Assembly (NCBI GenBank): GCA_900095095.1
Contig: FMBT01000294.1
Location: forward strand, 372,001-436,000
Length of the DNA: 64,000 nt
Reading direction: 5' to 3'
Source: Fragilariopsis cylindrus CCMP1102
Taxonomy: Eukaryota > Bacillariophyta > Bacillariophyceae > Bacillariales > Bacillariaceae
Of the stretch, positions 20,101 through 32,103 are shown one piece after another (the stretch's first letter is position 1; every line of letters begins with the position of its first letter). Below the pieces are notes generated by a model. It saw only the letters and a program-made list of their open reading frames with translations, did not search any database and had not been told where the DNA came from. The translations under genes were made by a program, and so were the position numbers.

Positions 20101-23100
20101 ATTACAGGTGATGTGACCATATTGCCACAGATCAGTAGGTCACTATGCCGTCAAATAGCTACAAACCTGACGAAAGCAGAAAGGAGGAAGACACACGAGC
20201 CTAAAGAAGTCTATACTTGCGATCTTAGTATTGCATCTGGGGTCGAATCATTACTTGCAGATCTTTCGGATAATGCGACAACTTTTCAAGCTTTACACCC
20301 TCTTGATTTTATCAGATTGCTACTTGATTTCGATAATGTATCGAACAATGAAGAGAGATGCATGAATATGTTTTCGGTAACAGAGATTCTTAGGCAAGTA
20401 GGTCAGTCAATTCAGCAACTTTCTTGTGATTCGGACTCTGATTTTGAAGAAAACCAACTAAAGAATGCTTTGAATAGCTACTCGTACCTCCACATGTTGC
20501 TTCAAAAGTCACTTGACGGTCTTAATTTGGAATGCCCTTCTATTGCTAAAGGCCTACTCGGTCTAATCGCTGCTGCTGGTATAGTTCCGTGTATAAAAAG
20601 TGGGAGGAGTGCGTCTTCTTCTCAGTGGAAGAACGGAGTCAACATACATGTCATCGACACTGCAATAGCGATAACTAAAGAGAGTCTTCGGAACCTCAAA
20701 ACAGAAACGCAAGATGATAGTGACGAAGAAAAATCCTGGTCACTACTATCTGATAGTTTGCGAATCACATTGAGATTTCTGTTAGTTATGCTTCAACGGG
20801 ATATGCTAGAAACAAGCCACTACGACGATTTGTTGTCTGATTGTGTAAGTGTTGCAAAAAGGATTGTAAATTCAGAAACATTTACCAGAAACAACGATGT
20901 ACTCTTGCGAGCAAAGTATTGGGCAATTTGGACGGTCGCAAAGCTACAAAATGAATTGGAGAGTATTGGCGACTATGATAGAGCTGCTATTCTCTCATTA
21001 TGGGCCCTTGCACTGGCCGAGAAGATTGAACCTTATCAGCCATGGTTTTATGCATCAATGGTGACGGCATGTGCAGACGAAGATAATCTACTCCGTCTAA
21101 AAGATTCCATGGTTACAGCCTCATTCGATAAATATATTTCCCCAGGCTCAGCTATTTGGATCTTTGAAAAGGAGTTCCAACTTTGTCAACTTCGCATCGC
21201 AGCTTTACAATGCGTAATCAATGGTCAAGAATCATTCCATATTCAAATGCAGAAGGTAGAGGACATCCGAGTAGAGCTAGAAAGCTGGACGCTGGAAGAG
21301 AGTGACAAGTTATTTGCACTTTACACGTGGGTTCTATCAACCGTGTATCTTACAAAATCTGATATCGCATTTGCCTTCGGCTGTTATCCGATAGCATTGA
21401 AGGCAGCGCAGATTTGCCAGAAGTGCTGTCAAATAATATTAAAACGAGCTTCTTCAAACTCCATAAATCATGATAACTGGATTTCGGCAATAGCAACATC
21501 AACTGTTTTGGCAAGGACTTCACAACGATATATCCACATACTTTCCCGAAGGCCGAAGCTTCATTATCGAATGGGAGACCACCGTAAAGCTCTTGCATAC
21601 ATGCGATCAATACTTGAATATCTAAACATTGATCCAACTCCACTCACTCCGATTGGGGGCCAAGGTATCGTTCTGAAGGACCTTACCACTTCTTTAAAAA
21701 TAGCTCCTCAAGTTCGTCTCTTTCTCGAGATGAAAAGCTGGGCTTCCACTCCAGACATGACGATGCAAGAGTTTTCTACCATTTCACCACATGATCTAAC
21801 ATTCCAATATCTTCCTGATTCGAACCAGTCAATCTCATCTATCGTTCATTCAATCCAAGACTTAATTGCAGGTAAGTCCACAAATAATCGGTTGACTTGG
21901 ATTCTCGTTTGTTTACAGAGTCAGTAGCAATCGTCACTCAAGTGTTCTCTCTCTCTCTCTCTCTCTCTTCTGAAGTCGGTGACATACTGTACGGTGATTC
22001 AGTGCCAATAGGATTCCAACAAAATTCTGGTGAATTTTACCAAGAAGCTGTGATGCTAATGACAGAAAGTGCAAAAACTATTCAAAAGAATTCATTGACA
22101 GTGCCAATGAAGGAAGAAGAAAATTTGGGTATGCCAATATTTGAACAAGTGAAGCTCCGTGATGTCCGTAGGTTGCTCGTTGGTTCGCTTGAGTTGGACG
22201 AAGATTCGGTAGTGACTATCCGTGATCTTTGTGCTCAAATCAAAGATAGCGATTTTTCCTGTTCCGAGGACAAGAAGTGGTCCCTTTATTACCTCGGCGC
22301 TCTAGAACTTGATAATGCCAGACGCTCGGGTGCTCTACAGGCAATGTGGAATAAACATGAATGCGATGATAATCCGAGCTGCAGCCTTTGTAACGAGAAA
22401 AGTATTCGAGCTGCTCGGATTTATTTATCAAGATCTTCGTTGTATGCCTCAAAAGCTAGCGATATTTTCACAAGAAACATACTTCGAAGTCTAGCTCTAG
22501 CAGAAGGTCCGAATATTAACAACGGTGTTGGAAAGTCAGCTGGGATACTCATCTTGAAGTCAATCGGGCAATCGATTCGAAGGAGACTGGCGTGGTCTTT
22601 TGGACAGAGTCAACAGTCAGAGTCAACAGAAAGAGAAGAAATGAGGAATTTACAAGACATATTTGGTATATTCGATGGTCCTTGCACATCAGACTCTGAA
22701 AAAGATGATGATAAAATTGTGCTATTCTTGAGAGAGCTTGCCGCTCGAACTCCTGAAAACTGGAAGTTCCTAGCCCCAGTAATATGTCCTTCCGGTGAAA
22801 TTTTGACCACGATCTTGAAGAAGACAAGTTTGAATCCCAACGAGTTCGTAATTTCATCAACATGTATATTTCCATCTGCCGGAGAGAGTGCGTACGACGA
22901 CATCATGAAACCATTTGATAGCATACTGAACAGAGTTCAAGAGCAGCTCCATGAAGTAGACAAATCAGATGTTCCTAAAAGTGACGACAAAGAGGCAATC
23001 AAGAGGCAATGGTGGGACGAACGCAACCAACTTGATGCTGAGCTGTGTGATCTGCTAGAAGAGGTGGAATTACTCTATTTTTCAAAGGTCCTCAGTGATG

Positions 23101-24404
23101 TCTCGTTGGAAGGTATATCGCAATCTTCCACTTCAAGTGAAAACTTTGATGTGTTCCCATGCGGAAATCTGACCTCGCGATTTGAAGCCGCCATCAACGA
23201 TAGGGACGATGATATAGGTGACTCAGAAAGTGAGCATGAGAAGAAAAGAGATGTCCTAAAGAAATTGACCGTCCCGAAGTTGAAGGATAGACTCCTTGAA
23301 GCTGGTGCTAAAAGTTCACAGTTCAGAAGTTTACGGAAATCGGATCTGATTGAATTGCTTATCCAGATGGATCAAGATAAAGAGAATGAAGTAGACACAA
23401 GTGGACACATCGATAGCGAGCCAAGCAAACCAGATAGTTGCCTCTTTTTGATTCTGGATGAGAACCTGCACCGATTTCCATTCGAAGGTATGCCAATACT
23501 GAAGGGAAAGACTGTTTGTCGAGTACCATGTATATCCTTTGTGCTTGCAACACTTCGCGAGTTCGATGCTGACTCGAAATCGGAATCGTTTCCATCTGTC
23601 GATCCTTCAAGCGTTTCGTACGTTGTGGATCCCGAAAATAACCTTCAAGCCACACAGAAGCGTATTTTACCCACAATCGAAAGTCTATCATCGTCTCGTA
23701 ACTGGAATTGGGATGGAGTAGTAGGCGAAATCCCTCCCACATCATTATTTTCGCAGGGCTTAGGTAGGAAGAACGGTCTAACAATGTATTTTGGACACGG
23801 TGGAGCTCAGGTGTGCTTCTCTCGTCGACGGGTAGAGGAGCTCATTGATTTCAGGGTATCAGGCCTACTTGATCAATCCGAATTTGATACGAAAAGTCCT
23901 TGTAATGCCTCCGTACTGCTAATGGGATGTAGTAGTGGTAGACTCGTTTCAATAAATAGGAAAAATTCTGATACGATCGAGCAAACACCCTTATACTATG
24001 AACCAGAGGGTGTTGCCTTGTCCTATCTCTGTGCCGGTGCTCCCTGCGTCGTTGGAAATTTATGGGACGTAACAGATAACGATATTGATAGGTAAGAGAC
24101 GTTTTGTTTGATAACGATACCAATACTTTTTGCATCGCAACCCTCCAGAAGGATTGTGATATTCGATCATTTGAAACTGACCACTAACCCATTTTTTTCT
24201 GTCGCATATAGATTTTCCGTCTCCCTTCTACAGCAATTCTTCGATGAAAGATATAGCGATGGCAATAACACTCACCAAAAGCGTAATATAAGCCTTGCGG
24301 AGAGCGTTTCTATCTCCAGGTCCGCCTGCAAACTCAAACATTTGGTTGGGTGCGCACCCGTGTGCTACGGTGTTCCAGTGTTTCTTAAAAGCACGACTAG
24401 TTAA
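17158..24404 (+). CDS. ESP1: Separase (peptidase C50), 2322 aa, four exons
   Basis: Separase cleaves the cohesin kleisin subunit at anaphase onset. The coding exons are 17158-19668, 19780-21871, 21919-24091 and 24212-24404, with GT-AG introns of 111, 47 and 120 bp; the frames join exactly to 2322 residues. The catalytic His lies in YFGHGGAQ (about residue 2161) and the catalytic Cys in LLMGCSSGRL (about 2205). The downstream NLWDVTDNDIDR|FS, split by the last intron, is typical of the family. A SAP-like motif (VPKLKDRLLEAGAKSSQFRS, then LRKSDLIELL) lies at about residues 1980-2018, before the protease. The N-terminus is basic and has a KEN sequence at 60-62, plus a poly-Gln run. The long middle is helical, as in other separases. 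A (CT)n run in exon 3 encodes SLSLSL. Identification is firm; the middle exon boundaries rest on splice consensus. Confidence 0.93.
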
Positions 24405-24676
24405 AATACGACATTCGAGTACACAAATAAGTAGCATTTATGCAGCCTAAACTTCTTAATACCCTATGCTATCATATTACTACTATTATTCTATAAAACA
24501 TTGTCTACATAAACGTGTCCATTCTATTCATAACAACATACATCATTGATGAAAAATACAATCTTCGATGAAGCAACAGCATTGCGTTTTCGACACTCAT
24601 CGTATTCTTTATAAAAATATATGCACATCTGTTCTTTCACTTTCGCTCAATCCTATATTTTGATTAAGGATGTTCG

Positions 24677-27003
24677 TTACCGTACTTTATCTTCCTCCTC
24701 AAGTTGACGAAGACGAACATGGTATTGGTTTTCGACCATTACTTTATCGTGATCAAGAGATGGCAGATGAAGTTCATCTTTCCCCCTGACTTGATTGTAA
24801 TCTTGTTTTTCTGATGGTGAAATTGGAATCCATTGCCATTCAGCGAAGGTTGCGTTTTCGATAACAAAACGTCCGTACCCGTACATGGTTGCATCTCGTT
24901 TCATAAGCCATTGCTCCGGTTCTTTATTCGTAAATGGCGCAGCACATGCACGTCCACCGGCCCCGATGGTGATATGCATTGGTCCTGTCGGTATGGTGGC
25001 GTTAAATGCTACATAATCCGTCCGTTGGTAGGCGTGGATGTGTCCTGTAAAAATAATGTTGACATGGTGTTCTATCATGAGCGGTTCCAGATGTTCCCTG
25101 GCAGCAAAGATTTGAGGATCATGATGATGTAACGCGAAGGTGTTATAAATCGGGGGATGCATTGTTAGCAATACCCAGGGGGTACGTTCACGATCAATCG
25201 ACGCCAATTCTTCCTTTAACCATTCATATTGGGTCGATCCAGGTGACATATCCGAATAGGCATTCACAACCACATGCCGAGCAGGTCCGTATGTAAATGC
25301 ATAATACGAGTTACCAAACTCATATGGTAGAGGATATGGGGGTGCATCCATATTGAGTTTTTCGTCTTCACCCTCGTATAGGCCGAGTTCTGGGGGTTGT
25401 ACGCGAGGCATGCGGAATCGATGTTCGTAGCCCAAGAAAATTTCCTTCCGACTATATTGCTTATCAATATCTACAGAAAGAGAAAAGAAGATAAGAAAAA
25501 TCAAAGAAGATTGAGACATTTGGTGGTGATAGAAAGTTACGAGACGTTTAATACCATCATTGAACAATCTTGTCATAATATTGCACAGTGGTGTGAAGAA
25601 CGAAAAAAACTATTGAAAATAATAATAGGCAAATTAAGTTTCTTAGCTTTTTTTAACGTACCGTGATTCCCCGCTGCGACCATTAATGGTATTTCATCAA
25701 AGTTACTTTGATCGTCTAAGAAATCAAAAAATGTATCCCATTTCCGTCCATCAAATTCTGGATAAGCAATGTCACCCACCAACAGGACGGCACGCATCCC
25801 CTTTCGATGATCTTTCATATGATTCAATGTTTCTTGAGAATGTTCAAATTGTCCAATATCTCCAATCACACCAAATACCATCGGATACATTGAATTTTTC
25901 TTGTTATTGTTATTGTTATTGTCGTTGTTCGTATTATCATCATCTACTTCGGGTGCTGTTTGAAATTTTCTAATACGTGTTGCATCGATACAGGCTATTC
26001 CTGTTGGATCATACGGAGGAGGAGAAAGTCGACGATTATTGGTATCCCACATGGGTGTTCCTGGTACTACCTCCACTATTTCAGTATTGGTATCGTAATC
26101 ACGTTCCAAATATGCTGCATCGTAATCGTTATAGTTCGAATAATAGGACAAGGATTTGTACTCCATCGAATCATCATCAGATAGTTGTCGTCGCCTTTGC
26201 CTTTGCCTATTACCGTTATTATTTGTATTCGAAATTTGTTCATCGATCAGCAGTTGCTGTTGTTCGTTTGTAAGTTTTTCTTCCGTTCTAATATTTTCGG
26301 TATGAGGATGCTGCTGTTGCTGTTGCTGTGTTTCCGATTTTGTCTTTGTTTTTATAATAGATGATACACGGGCACTTTTTTCTAATGATTCAATTCCCTG
26401 TACACGATTGCCCAATACGGGTAGATAATAATACGATGTATCCGATTCTAATCCATCAATCGTTATATGATGTTGATAGGGTGCATGATATAAAGCTGAT
26501 TCATTCCCCTTATGATTTTCCATATATATTGTATACGTGATAGGGTCTTCTATTTCTGGAACAAATCGACTGGTATTCAAAAATAATTTGGTGGTGGTGG
26601 TATAATCATTATTATAATCGTGGTTGTGGTTGTTGTGGTCGGTGGTTGTGGGTACTTTTCCCACTAATACACCAGCAATGGGTGCCACACGATCAGGAAA
26701 TGCCCAAGTACTAGCGAATGATACCGTCATGGATCTGGATGGTTCTATTCCTACCGCTAAATGTAAATGTCGTACACCACCATGACAATGTCGGGGTGCG
26801 ATCACAATATTCTGGTTCGCGTTTACTACTAGTAGTAGTAGCGGGAAGCTATGTTCGCCATTCTTGTTCTTGTTCTCGTTCTCGTTCTTGTGATTGTTAT
26901 TGCTACTACTATTATTATTACTATTAGCAGACAGAAGAATGATTAAAATCGTGGCTAATAAAATAAGAGTCACGTTCGAGAATCTTGCTTTTACTACTGA
27001 CAT
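24677..27003 (-). CDS. Purple acid phosphatase-like metallophosphoesterase, 711 aa
   Basis: This is a secreted or membrane-anchored metallophosphatase of the purple acid phosphatase type. The exons on the minus strand are 27003-25662 and 25470-24677, with a 191-bp GT-AG intron. I chose the ATG at 27003; an upstream TTG frame is not needed. A hydrophobic signal (VTLILLATILIILLSA) opens the protein. The five metal-binding blocks are visible: GDIGQ, GDIAYPEFDG, GNHD, TMHPPIYN and GHIHAYQRT. The Asp of GNHD is created only by splicing, since its codon is split by the intron. Residues about 220-370 are an Asn/Gln/Arg-rich insert that lengthens the protein beyond the usual 450-600. It probably hydrolyses phosphate esters outside the cell or in the secretory path. 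It is convergent with the separase gene. Confidence 0.9.
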
Positions 27004-27390
27004 CGTATCGTGGAAATTCGACAATACAAATAGTCGTGTTCGGGACGTAAAAACTCTTGTGACAAGTTTAATAGTTGTAGTACTGTACAGTAGCTAGGTA
27101 GTATCTTCAACGAAACAACAAAGAAGTGATATTCTTGTAGAAGAGATGGAGAGAGAGAGTGAAGAAAATAAATATATATATTCGATCGTTGTCAATACTA
27201 GTAGTACAAGTAGGGTAGGACAAGACAATGTTGAAATGAGAACAGTTCTATGAACTACTTACTAGATGCTTCATTAACGTTAGCGAGGTATTACTTAGTC
27301 AATGTTGTAGAATTTCATATATTTCGTCGAATATATTATTCTGTGTCGTGCGACTGACTTCACGTTTAAAGGAAAGTCCCGTTTACTGTT
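27004..27390. other. Gene-free upstream region of phosphatase gene
   Basis: This region has no convincing ORF. It contains GA-rich and AT-rich short runs (gagatggagagagagagtga; aaataaatatatatattcga). Confidence 0.4.
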
Positions 27391-27882
27391 CACAGGAGCA
27401 CCCGGCCTAAAACTTTTAATCGTGGAAAAATGTTGAAACACGCGCGATCGTGGAATAATTTATTTCGCTGAAAAGGGGATAATATTACTGCCCCCAAAAC
27501 GCAACGGTCCATTAAAAATAAATATTTAGAAAAAATTAGAATTAATTAGAACGATGTTCTAATTTATTAGAACTTTGTTCTAATTAATTAGAACTTTGTT
27601 CTAATTAATTAGAACTTTGTTCATTTTAGTTAGAATTAATTAGAGAACAAAGTTCTAATAAATTAGAATTTAGTTCTAATTAATTAGAACTTTGTTCTAA
27701 TAAATTAGAACTTTGTTCAAATTAATTAGAATTAATTAGAAAAAATTAGAATTTCACGTACTAAAAAAATAATATTTTCGGGGCATATATTTTCCCCTTT
27801 TCAATCGAAATAAATTAATCTATGATCGCGCGTGTTTCAACATTTTTCCACGACTAAAATTTGTGGGCCGGTTGCTCCAGTG
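27391..27882. mobile_element. Non-coding inverted-repeat element (MITE-like), ~492 bp
   Basis: The left arm at 27391-27493 and the right arm at 27780-27882 are imperfect reverse complements over about 100 bp. Shared blocks include cgtggaaaaatgttgaaaca, cacgcgcgatc, taatttatttcg and tgaaaaggggat. The outermost bases read CACAGGAGCA on the left and CACTGGAGCA on the reverse strand of the right end. The interior is AT-rich tandem sequence with no reading frame. I find no clear target-site duplication (left flank tttactgtt, right flank taatacc), so the superfamily is not assigned. It lies between the phosphatase and sulfotransferase genes. Confidence 0.82.
27517..27765. repeat. ~21-bp palindromic tandem repeat inside the element
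   Basis: The sequence ttctaattaattagaacttt and its variants repeat about ten times in both orientations. The unit contains the palindrome ttctaattaattagaa, so the region can fold extensively. Confidence 0.85.
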
Positions 27883-28271
27883 TAATACCTGGTATTGCTT
27901 GTTTCTAACTATCACATAATATATGTTAGTTATCACTCTACGGTACTAGTATGCGTGTGTAGAGCACGTGATCAGTTTTTTACGTCTTTATCAGTCTTGA
28001 TTCCCACAACTGTCTGACATTCTCCCTGATTAAGTGGCGACGAACCGTTCATTAGGCCAATATTATCATGTCACTTTTTGAATACAGTCAAGTACTATAT
28101 CCCGAATTAACTATTGTATGAAGAGACAAATATTTATAGTTTACAATCAAAGTATAATTCACTACCATTTTGCGGCATTTCCCCCCCTCGTCGTTGTTTG
28201 TGCTTCATTCCAAGCAGCAGCATTGAAATTGCAGTAGAAGTAGAATAACATGGTTATATATGTGTAAATTG
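27883..28271. other. Gene-free region downstream of the sulfotransferase gene
   Basis: About 390 bp with no ORF or repeat of note. It probably includes the 3' untranslated sequence of the minus-strand sulfotransferase gene. Confidence 0.35.
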
Positions 28272-29984
28272 TTAAGTTGCAACGATACTATCTATATTAG
28301 TATTCTTCTGTACTTTTAATAGTGAGGGCAAAAGCTCTTTTCCACTCGCCCAGTCTCCTTCCTTCTTCTGTAACAAGTTCCAAACTTGAAAATCAGCTCT
28401 ATATAGTTTATCTTCCACTTTTCGAAGTAATTCGGGAGTATAATATTCTTCTTTCTTGTCACCGGCGCTTCTAGCGTGTCCGATGGCGTCCCAAAACAGA
28501 CTAGTATTATTTTCATCAGCATTCATTCGGTAGCTTCTTTGTTGGAAGCCAACATGGCGTAAAGATAATGGAGTTTTTTCAGATTCGTCGGATAGAGGAA
28601 ACAACCTCGCACAAGGACTCAACATAGTCGTTCGTTCTGACGTTCCGCGCCGATAATGTTGACCATGCGATTCCCACAACCCTACTTTTTCCAATAACGC
28701 CTGCGAATGTTTTTCTATATGGTCCAAGCTACCGATAAAATCAAATCGATCAATCTTCTCCGATAGGCCACAACCAAATACTTGAGGTCGCCAGTGTGGA
28801 TCGGTACACCAACTGAGTCCTGTCAGTACTGCAGGTAGATCTTTATCTTGACAATTCAAGTCTTCTGGAGGTTCTTTCTCTAAATATTCTAGAAATACTT
28901 CGAATGTGAAAGATTCGGTGAATTTTAATTGTTTTGCAATCGCACCACTCCCCCGCCCTACCTTCAATTTGTCCAGGTAGGCGCTGAGCAACCGATCTGC
29001 AGGATTTCGTAAAATTGTCGCAAACGTCCATTCGGGATCCTCCCAAATACGTCTTTGAATATCCGGATTTAATATATCAAAATTCCAGTATCGTAAATCT
29101 GGTTTTCCATGAGGAAATGAGGCATAATCGTGTGCGCCCATCACGAATCGTATAAACTGTAACCAATTGGTAATACCCACTTTGGGTATGCCACAAAATG
29201 CTAACTTTGCGGATGGGATAATAATCAAATTCTGATACGGTCCACTACCACCACTACCTGTAAAGTGACTACATCCGGGAGGGGGAAGATCGTCAGGAAA
29301 TGGAAATGTTGACGTTGTATTCCAATGAATGGGTGGACGAATGCGTTTCGGTTTCATACATTCGACGGAAGTTCTATTGGGATAATAGGATGCGAAATTT
29401 TTTCTGACACTTTCTTGGGTCCAATAATCTTTTCTTTCTTCTATAGATCGGAAAGGATATGCCATATCATCACATGCTTCTGGAGTAAAGCATATTCCCG
29501 TACACATACGAGTATTTCCCCCACTCTTTTTATCATTTTTTTTCCCCCTTGGTTTTCTTTGACCCCAATGGGAACAGCAGTGTTGTTTTTGTATATCTTT
29601 ACCACCATCTTTCCTGCTGATATCACCCATAGCATCAATCCAAGCTGTATCTACTTGAAGCGCCTTTGGTAACGTTAGTTCGTTCGTCGGAGTTCTGTTA
29701 TTTTCTTTCTTTCTTATTTTTACCGCTTCTACTATTTCTCGATCCGACGAAGTAGCTGTTTTTGCTGCTTTCTTTGATTTTTGCGACAACGAATGTGGTG
29801 ATTTTTCTTCATTTCTCGGTGCAATGATCAGCAACGAATCCTGTTCGGAATTTTTATAATATTCATTCTCGGCGAAGGCTGGTATTGTTACTTGCGAGTG
29901 CATCCGCCATAAAATGGTGGTATACAAACAAGACAACCCAATAAAGACGGACAAAATCCATGCCGTTCTCTTCAAAGGAATCAT
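28272..29984 (-). CDS. Golgi-type carbohydrate sulfotransferase, 570 aa
   Basis: This is a type II membrane sulfotransferase that would transfer sulfate from PAPS to a glycan. The ATG at 29984 places a membrane anchor (AWILSVFIGLSCLYTTILW) right after five or six polar residues; the longer frame begins with TTG. The 5'-phosphosulfate-binding motif is AFCGIPKVGITNWLQFIR (about 262-279) and the 3'-phosphate motif is ATILRNPADRLLSAYLDK (about 322-339), both characteristic of the Sulfotransfer_2/HNK-1ST-like group. A Cys pair (QKQHCCSHWG) and further Cys in the stem suggest disulfides. Sulfated polysaccharides are common in algae, which fits. No intron is visible. The acceptor glycan cannot be told from sequence. 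Confidence 0.85.
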   Translation of the reverse strand: MIPLKRTAWILSVFIGLSCLYTTILWRMHSQVTIPAFAENEYYKNSEQDSLLIIAPRNEEKSPHSLSQKSKKAAKTATSSDREIVEAVKIRKKENNRTPTNELTLPKALQVDTAWIDAMGDISRKDGGKDIQKQHCCSHWGQRKPRGKKNDKKSGGNTRMCTGICFTPEACDDMAYPFRSIEERKDYWTQESVRKNFASYYPNRTSVECMKPKRIRPPIHWNTTSTFPFPDDLPPPGCSHFTGSGGSGPYQNLIIIPSAKLAFCGIPKVGITNWLQFIRFVMGAHDYASFPHGKPDLRYWNFDILNPDIQRRIWEDPEWTFATILRNPADRLLSAYLDKLKVGRGSGAIAKQLKFTESFTFEVFLEYLEKEPPEDLNCQDKDLPAVLTGLSWCTDPHWRPQVFGCGLSEKIDRFDFIGSLDHIEKHSQALLEKVGLWESHGQHYRRGTSERTTMLSPCARLFPLSDESEKTPLSLRHVGFQQRSYRMNADENNTSLFWDAIGHARSAGDKKEEYYTPELLRKVEDKLYRADFQVWNLLQKKEGDWASGKELLPSLLKVQKNTNIDSIVAT

Positions 29985-30676
29985 TCTAAGCAAATTATTA
30001 TAATAAGGTATTATAATAGAAACGGTAACGATCCGTAATATAAGTATGTTCCATATTATTGTTGTGATATGAACACGATACAGTAGACTAATTTGAAATT
30101 CATTTGGAACTACGCTGTTACTCAGTACTCAGTACTCAGTACGCGAATAATAAAATAGACAAGAAATAATAATTTGTCTTTTATTTTGTACAGTAGGCTT
30201 AATTGTTGGCTAATACAAAATGGCGCGAAAAAAAATCAACTGTTGGAACGTACCGTACGTCGAGTGAGTCGTAGGTAGGATCCTAGGACCTTGTTTGAAC
30301 GTACACTACTGTAGCTTTTATTTTTTTATTTTTGATCGAAAAGATTTTCCATCGCGTTTTACGGAGGCAGAATTCAAGTATTCTTTTTTATTCTTTATTC
30401 TTTAAGCGAATAAAAGATAAACCAAAGTGAGAAAGTGAGAACTGATGAGATGATACAGTAATGCGTTGTGATGGAAAAAGTGGTGAATCGACATCTCAGG
30501 AGCGAATTGGATGTCTAAACAAAAGAGACACACAATGATACTGCATCAGTGAGATAGGGTGACCGCATATGAATTTGTGGTGGTGTACAACGTTACTTTC
30601 ACGACCTTAAAAAAAGACTCGAGTAATTATATTATCCATCAATAACAGAAAAATATTCAATATTCACTATCATTCA
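29985..30676. other. Divergent intergenic region
   Basis: About 690 bp lie between the starts of the sulfotransferase and dioxygenase genes, so both promoters should be here. A tandem run of actcagt units occurs at about 30119-30142. No gene is seen. Confidence 0.45.
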
Positions 30677-31903
30677 ATGATGAGCTCGATTTCATCGACG
30701 TCCTTGCTGTACCCATCCTGTAAGATTCCATCTGTTGATCTGAAACCATTCTTTGAAGAAAATGGTTGCGTGATTGGTGATGAACCAACTAAGGATCAAT
30801 TATTGGTGGCTGAAACTATTAATAAGATTTGTCATGAACATGGATTTATTCATATTAGAAATTTTGGTTTGACGAAAAAGATGGGTGATACTTTATTTAA
30901 TGCAGCAAAAGAATTATTTGATAATCCAAATAAAGAAAGTGATTATACGAAATGGTCCTCACACACAAATACTGGATACTCGTCGTATCGGAGTGAATCA
31001 TTAAATAAAAATCGTCCACCAGAATTGAAGGAGGCATTTAATATTAAATTTCCACCTACTGCTCATATTACGAATCCATCATTACCACATACACCGTTAT
31101 CATTTCAAAACATCGTTGATGAGTATACTCGGATTATGAAGGTAGCTGCGATCCGATATGGTATGGCTTGTGCATTAGCATTGGATTTACCAATTGATTT
31201 TTTTACAAAAACTTTAAATACATTCGATTCCGTTACCAGTCGATTTTTACATTATCCACCATGTGATTTTCATAATATCACACAAACAGCAACAACAACA
31301 AATAATAATGATAAGGAACTTCCTCCCATTCGTGTGAGTGAACATACGGATTTTGGCTGTTATACCTTCTTATTGTTACGCGGTAATCAAGGACCAATGG
31401 GACTTCAAGTCAAGCCGGGACAGAGAGGTGGAGAAATTGGTGGGATCGCTGGAGGTGAAGAAGTGGGTTGGATGGATGTTGCTTTAGAACCATCGAATTC
31501 GAAGTGCGATGACGATGACGACGACGATGACGACGACGACCAAAAAGAACATGACGATGAAGAAGAAGAAGAACCATTTGGTGCTATCATTAATACTGGT
31601 GCAATGATGGCTAGGATGACCAATGATTACTGGAAGGCAACACCCCATCGTGTTATTGTTCCTTCGGCTGAATTAGCTTCGAAGCATCGATATTCGATTG
31701 CTTTCTTTGTTGATCCAGATTCTCATGAATTGATTGAAGTAGATGAAAAGTATGCAGACTGGAATAATAATTATGCTGCTGCGGATAATGACGATAACGA
31801 TGAAAAGAAAACAACTTCTTCATTGTCGTATGAACCTATTACCAGTAAAGATTTCATCCTCAAGAAACTCAAAGAAATGGAAGAAGGTGGTAAAAAGGCA
31901 TAA
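30677..31903 (+). CDS. 2-oxoglutarate/Fe(II) dioxygenase (IPNS-like), 408 aa
   Basis: The N-terminal DIOX_N-like part (IPSVDLKPFF; CHEHGFIHIRNFGL) is followed by the Fe(II)/2OG core. Iron ligands are His223 and Asp225 in SEHTDFG and His324 in ATPHRVIVP. The 2-oxoglutarate contact is Arg338 in HRYSIAFFVDP. These match the plant ACC oxidase/flavonol synthase/isopenicillin N synthase fold. A run of about 12 Asp followed by several Glu (about residues 278-299) is inserted between the second and third iron ligands, coded by a GAC/GAT microsatellite. The start is the first of two consecutive ATGs. There is no intron and no signal peptide, so it is probably cytosolic. The substrate is unknown. Confidence 0.88.
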   Translation: MMSSISSTSLLYPSCKIPSVDLKPFFEENGCVIGDEPTKDQLLVAETINKICHEHGFIHIRNFGLTKKMGDTLFNAAKELFDNPNKESDYTKWSSHTNTGYSSYRSESLNKNRPPELKEAFNIKFPPTAHITNPSLPHTPLSFQNIVDEYTRIMKVAAIRYGMACALALDLPIDFFTKTLNTFDSVTSRFLHYPPCDFHNITQTATTTNNNDKELPPIRVSEHTDFGCYTFLLLRGNQGPMGLQVKPGQRGGEIGGIAGGEEVGWMDVALEPSNSKCDDDDDDDDDDDQKEHDDEEEEEPFGAIINTGAMMARMTNDYWKATPHRVIVPSAELASKHRYSIAFFVDPDSHELIEVDEKYADWNNNYAAADNDDNDEKKTTSSLSYEPITSKDFILKKLKEMEEGGKKA

Positions 31904-32103
31904 AGAAAACATATATTGTCTTTCCAGTATAGGACCATAAAGTAACACTTAATGCATAATATTCAATATATACATCTTTAATAGTTCGTAAAACAATAGT
32001 AGTGATAATAATAAGCATATAAATAAGATCCACCAAAGATCGCGAATGAATAAATGTATGACTGCACTATTTTGTCTATGTACGTACTGTACAAGTATTA
32101 TAT

